The notes under the pieces: model-generated
Databases searched by the model: none
Told to the model about the DNA's origin: nothing
What the model saw: the letters and a program-made list of their open reading frames with translations, nothing else
In this document: positions 63,170-64,000 of the stretch, piece by piece
Layout: every line of letters starts with the position of its first letter
Numbering within the stretch: position 1 is the stretch's first letter
NCBI RefSeq assembly: GCF_021168555.1
Contig: NZ_JAJOZS010000008.1
Coordinates: 1 to 64,000, forward strand
Direction: 5' to 3'
Source of the DNA: Stenotrophomonas sp. MMGLT7
GTDB lineage: Bacteria; Pseudomonadota; Gammaproteobacteria; Xanthomonadales; Xanthomonadaceae
DNA length: 64,000 nucleotides
Program-made: the position numbers and the translations under genes

Positions 63170-63985
63170 ATGAGCATGACAACCAACCCCCAGTCCCCCA
63201 TCCCGGATCCCTCGCCCGCCCAGCGCAACTGGGTCGCCCTGGGCACCATCGTGCGCCGCGAGGTGCAGCGCATCCTGCGCATCTGGGGCCAGACGCTGGT
63301 GCCCCCGGCGATCACCATGACCCTGTACTTCCTGATCTTCGGCGGCCTGATCGGCTCGCGCGTGGGCGACATGGACGGCTTCAGCTACATGGCCTTCATC
63401 GTGCCGGGGCTGGTGATGATGAGCGTGATCCAGAACAGCTACGGCAACATCTCCTCCTCGTTCTTCGGCGCCAAGTTCGGCCGCCACGTCGAGGAGCTGC
63501 TGGTCAGCCCGATGCCGAACTGGGTGATCCTGTGGGGCTACGTCGCCGGTGCGGTGGCGCGCGGGCTGATGGTCGGCGTGATCGTGCTGCTGATCGCCAT
63601 GTTCTTCACCCCGGTGCGCATCCCGCATCCGCTGGTGACGCTGACCACGGTGCTGCTGGGCGCGACGATCTTCTCGCTGGCCGGCTTCATCAATGCCGTG
63701 TACGCGCGCAAGTTCGACGACGTGGCGATCGTGCCGACCTTCATCCTGACCCCGCTGACCTACCTGGGCGGGGTGTTCTACTCGGTCAAGCTGCTGCCCG
63801 GCTGGGCCGAGGCGGCCACCCACGCCAACCCGATCTTCTACATGGTCAACGCCTTCCGCTACGGCCTGCTCGGCGCCAGCGACGTCCCGCTTTGGGTCGC
63901 CTATGCGCTGATGCTGGGCTTCGTGGCGGTGCTGTCGGCGCTGGCGCTGTGGCTGCTGCGGCGCGGGGTGGGGCTGCGCAGCTGA
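63170..63985 (+). CDS. ABC-2 permease, YadH-like
   Basis: 271 residues with six helices. LYFLIFGGLIGSRVG, YGNISSSFFGAKFGRHVEEL, LGATIFSLAGFINAVYARK and THANPIFYMVNAFRYGLLG match the YadH family. ATG at 63170, 15 bases after yadG; TGA near the window end. Confidence 0.92.
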   Translation: MSMTTNPQSPIPDPSPAQRNWVALGTIVRREVQRILRIWGQTLVPPAITMTLYFLIFGGLIGSRVGDMDGFSYMAFIVPGLVMMSVIQNSYGNISSSFFGAKFGRHVEELLVSPMPNWVILWGYVAGAVARGLMVGVIVLLIAMFFTPVRIPHPLVTLTTVLLGATIFSLAGFINAVYARKFDDVAIVPTFILTPLTYLGGVFYSVKLLPGWAEAATHANPIFYMVNAFRYGLLGASDVPLWVAYALMLGFVAVLSALALWLLRRGVGLRS

Positions 63986-64000
63986 GGCTCCGTGCCGGCG

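Overview
The window is a piece of a Xanthomonadaceae-like chromosome (Xanthomonas/Pseudoxanthomonas/Lysobacter type; the genus is inferred from gene content, high GC and repeat style, not proven). It divides sharply near position 23,670. The left 23.7 kb is a sedentary chromosomal integron: 50 recognisable attC sites, mostly about 60 bp and nearly identical, each following one short gene. The right 40 kb is ordinary high-GC core genome. No integron integrase or attI is visible. Because attC quality decays to the right, the integrase end should lie to the left of the window and the oldest cassettes at about 18-23.7 kb.

Integron (1-23,670). Nearly all cassettes are on the + strand and carry one gene. 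Recognisable products are a GIY-YIG nuclease-like protein, a CatB acetyltransferase, a CPBP intramembrane protease, a DUF998 membrane protein, a TIR-domain protein, a DUF4279 protein, a HIT hydrolase, a GNAT acetyltransferase, a CTP-synthase-like amidotransferase, a GFA protein, a VOC protein, a DUF4260 protein, NTF2-like, SHOCT and ACT-domain proteins, plus many small membrane proteins, lipoproteins and unknowns. One cassette is reversed and encodes a SymE-family toxin behind its own promoter and a phage Icd/Ash-like leader. Four cassettes carry no convincing gene but are related to each other. A two-cassette block is duplicated without change (1-762 and 9922-10683). Towards the right end attC sites lose their cores or hairpins, and two cassettes hold broken genes.

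Core genome (23,670-64,000). In order: a DUF2058 protein, a small membrane protein, an Lnt-like nitrilase, a TonB-dependent receptor with a Tat-exported aminotransferase, an NTF2-like protein, DinG helicase, aroE with two small membrane proteins, a PD40/TolB-like exported protein, a PepSY/flavodoxin/FNR reductase with a Fur-like box, hemB, a bestrophin-like channel, a small membrane protein, five tandem 100-bp repeats, a lipoprotein, and a DUF885 metallopeptidase.

Next comes an oxygen-independent ubiquinone cluster reading leftwards: fnr, ubiD, ubiU, ubiV, ubiT. The last four overlap or nearly overlap, with an FNR box ahead of ubiD, and UbiT carries a complete chorismate mutase domain at its N-terminus. 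It is followed by a dipeptidyl peptidase IV, a GST, a YqhA-like protein, a TonB-domain lipoprotein, a tightly overlapping operon (two membrane proteins, an XRE regulator, an S33 hydrolase, a Nat-type ABC transporter) with a paired palindromic operator, a ferredoxin-NADP reductase, and a YadG/YadH-type ABC exporter. Dispersed structured repeats fill several intergenic gaps.
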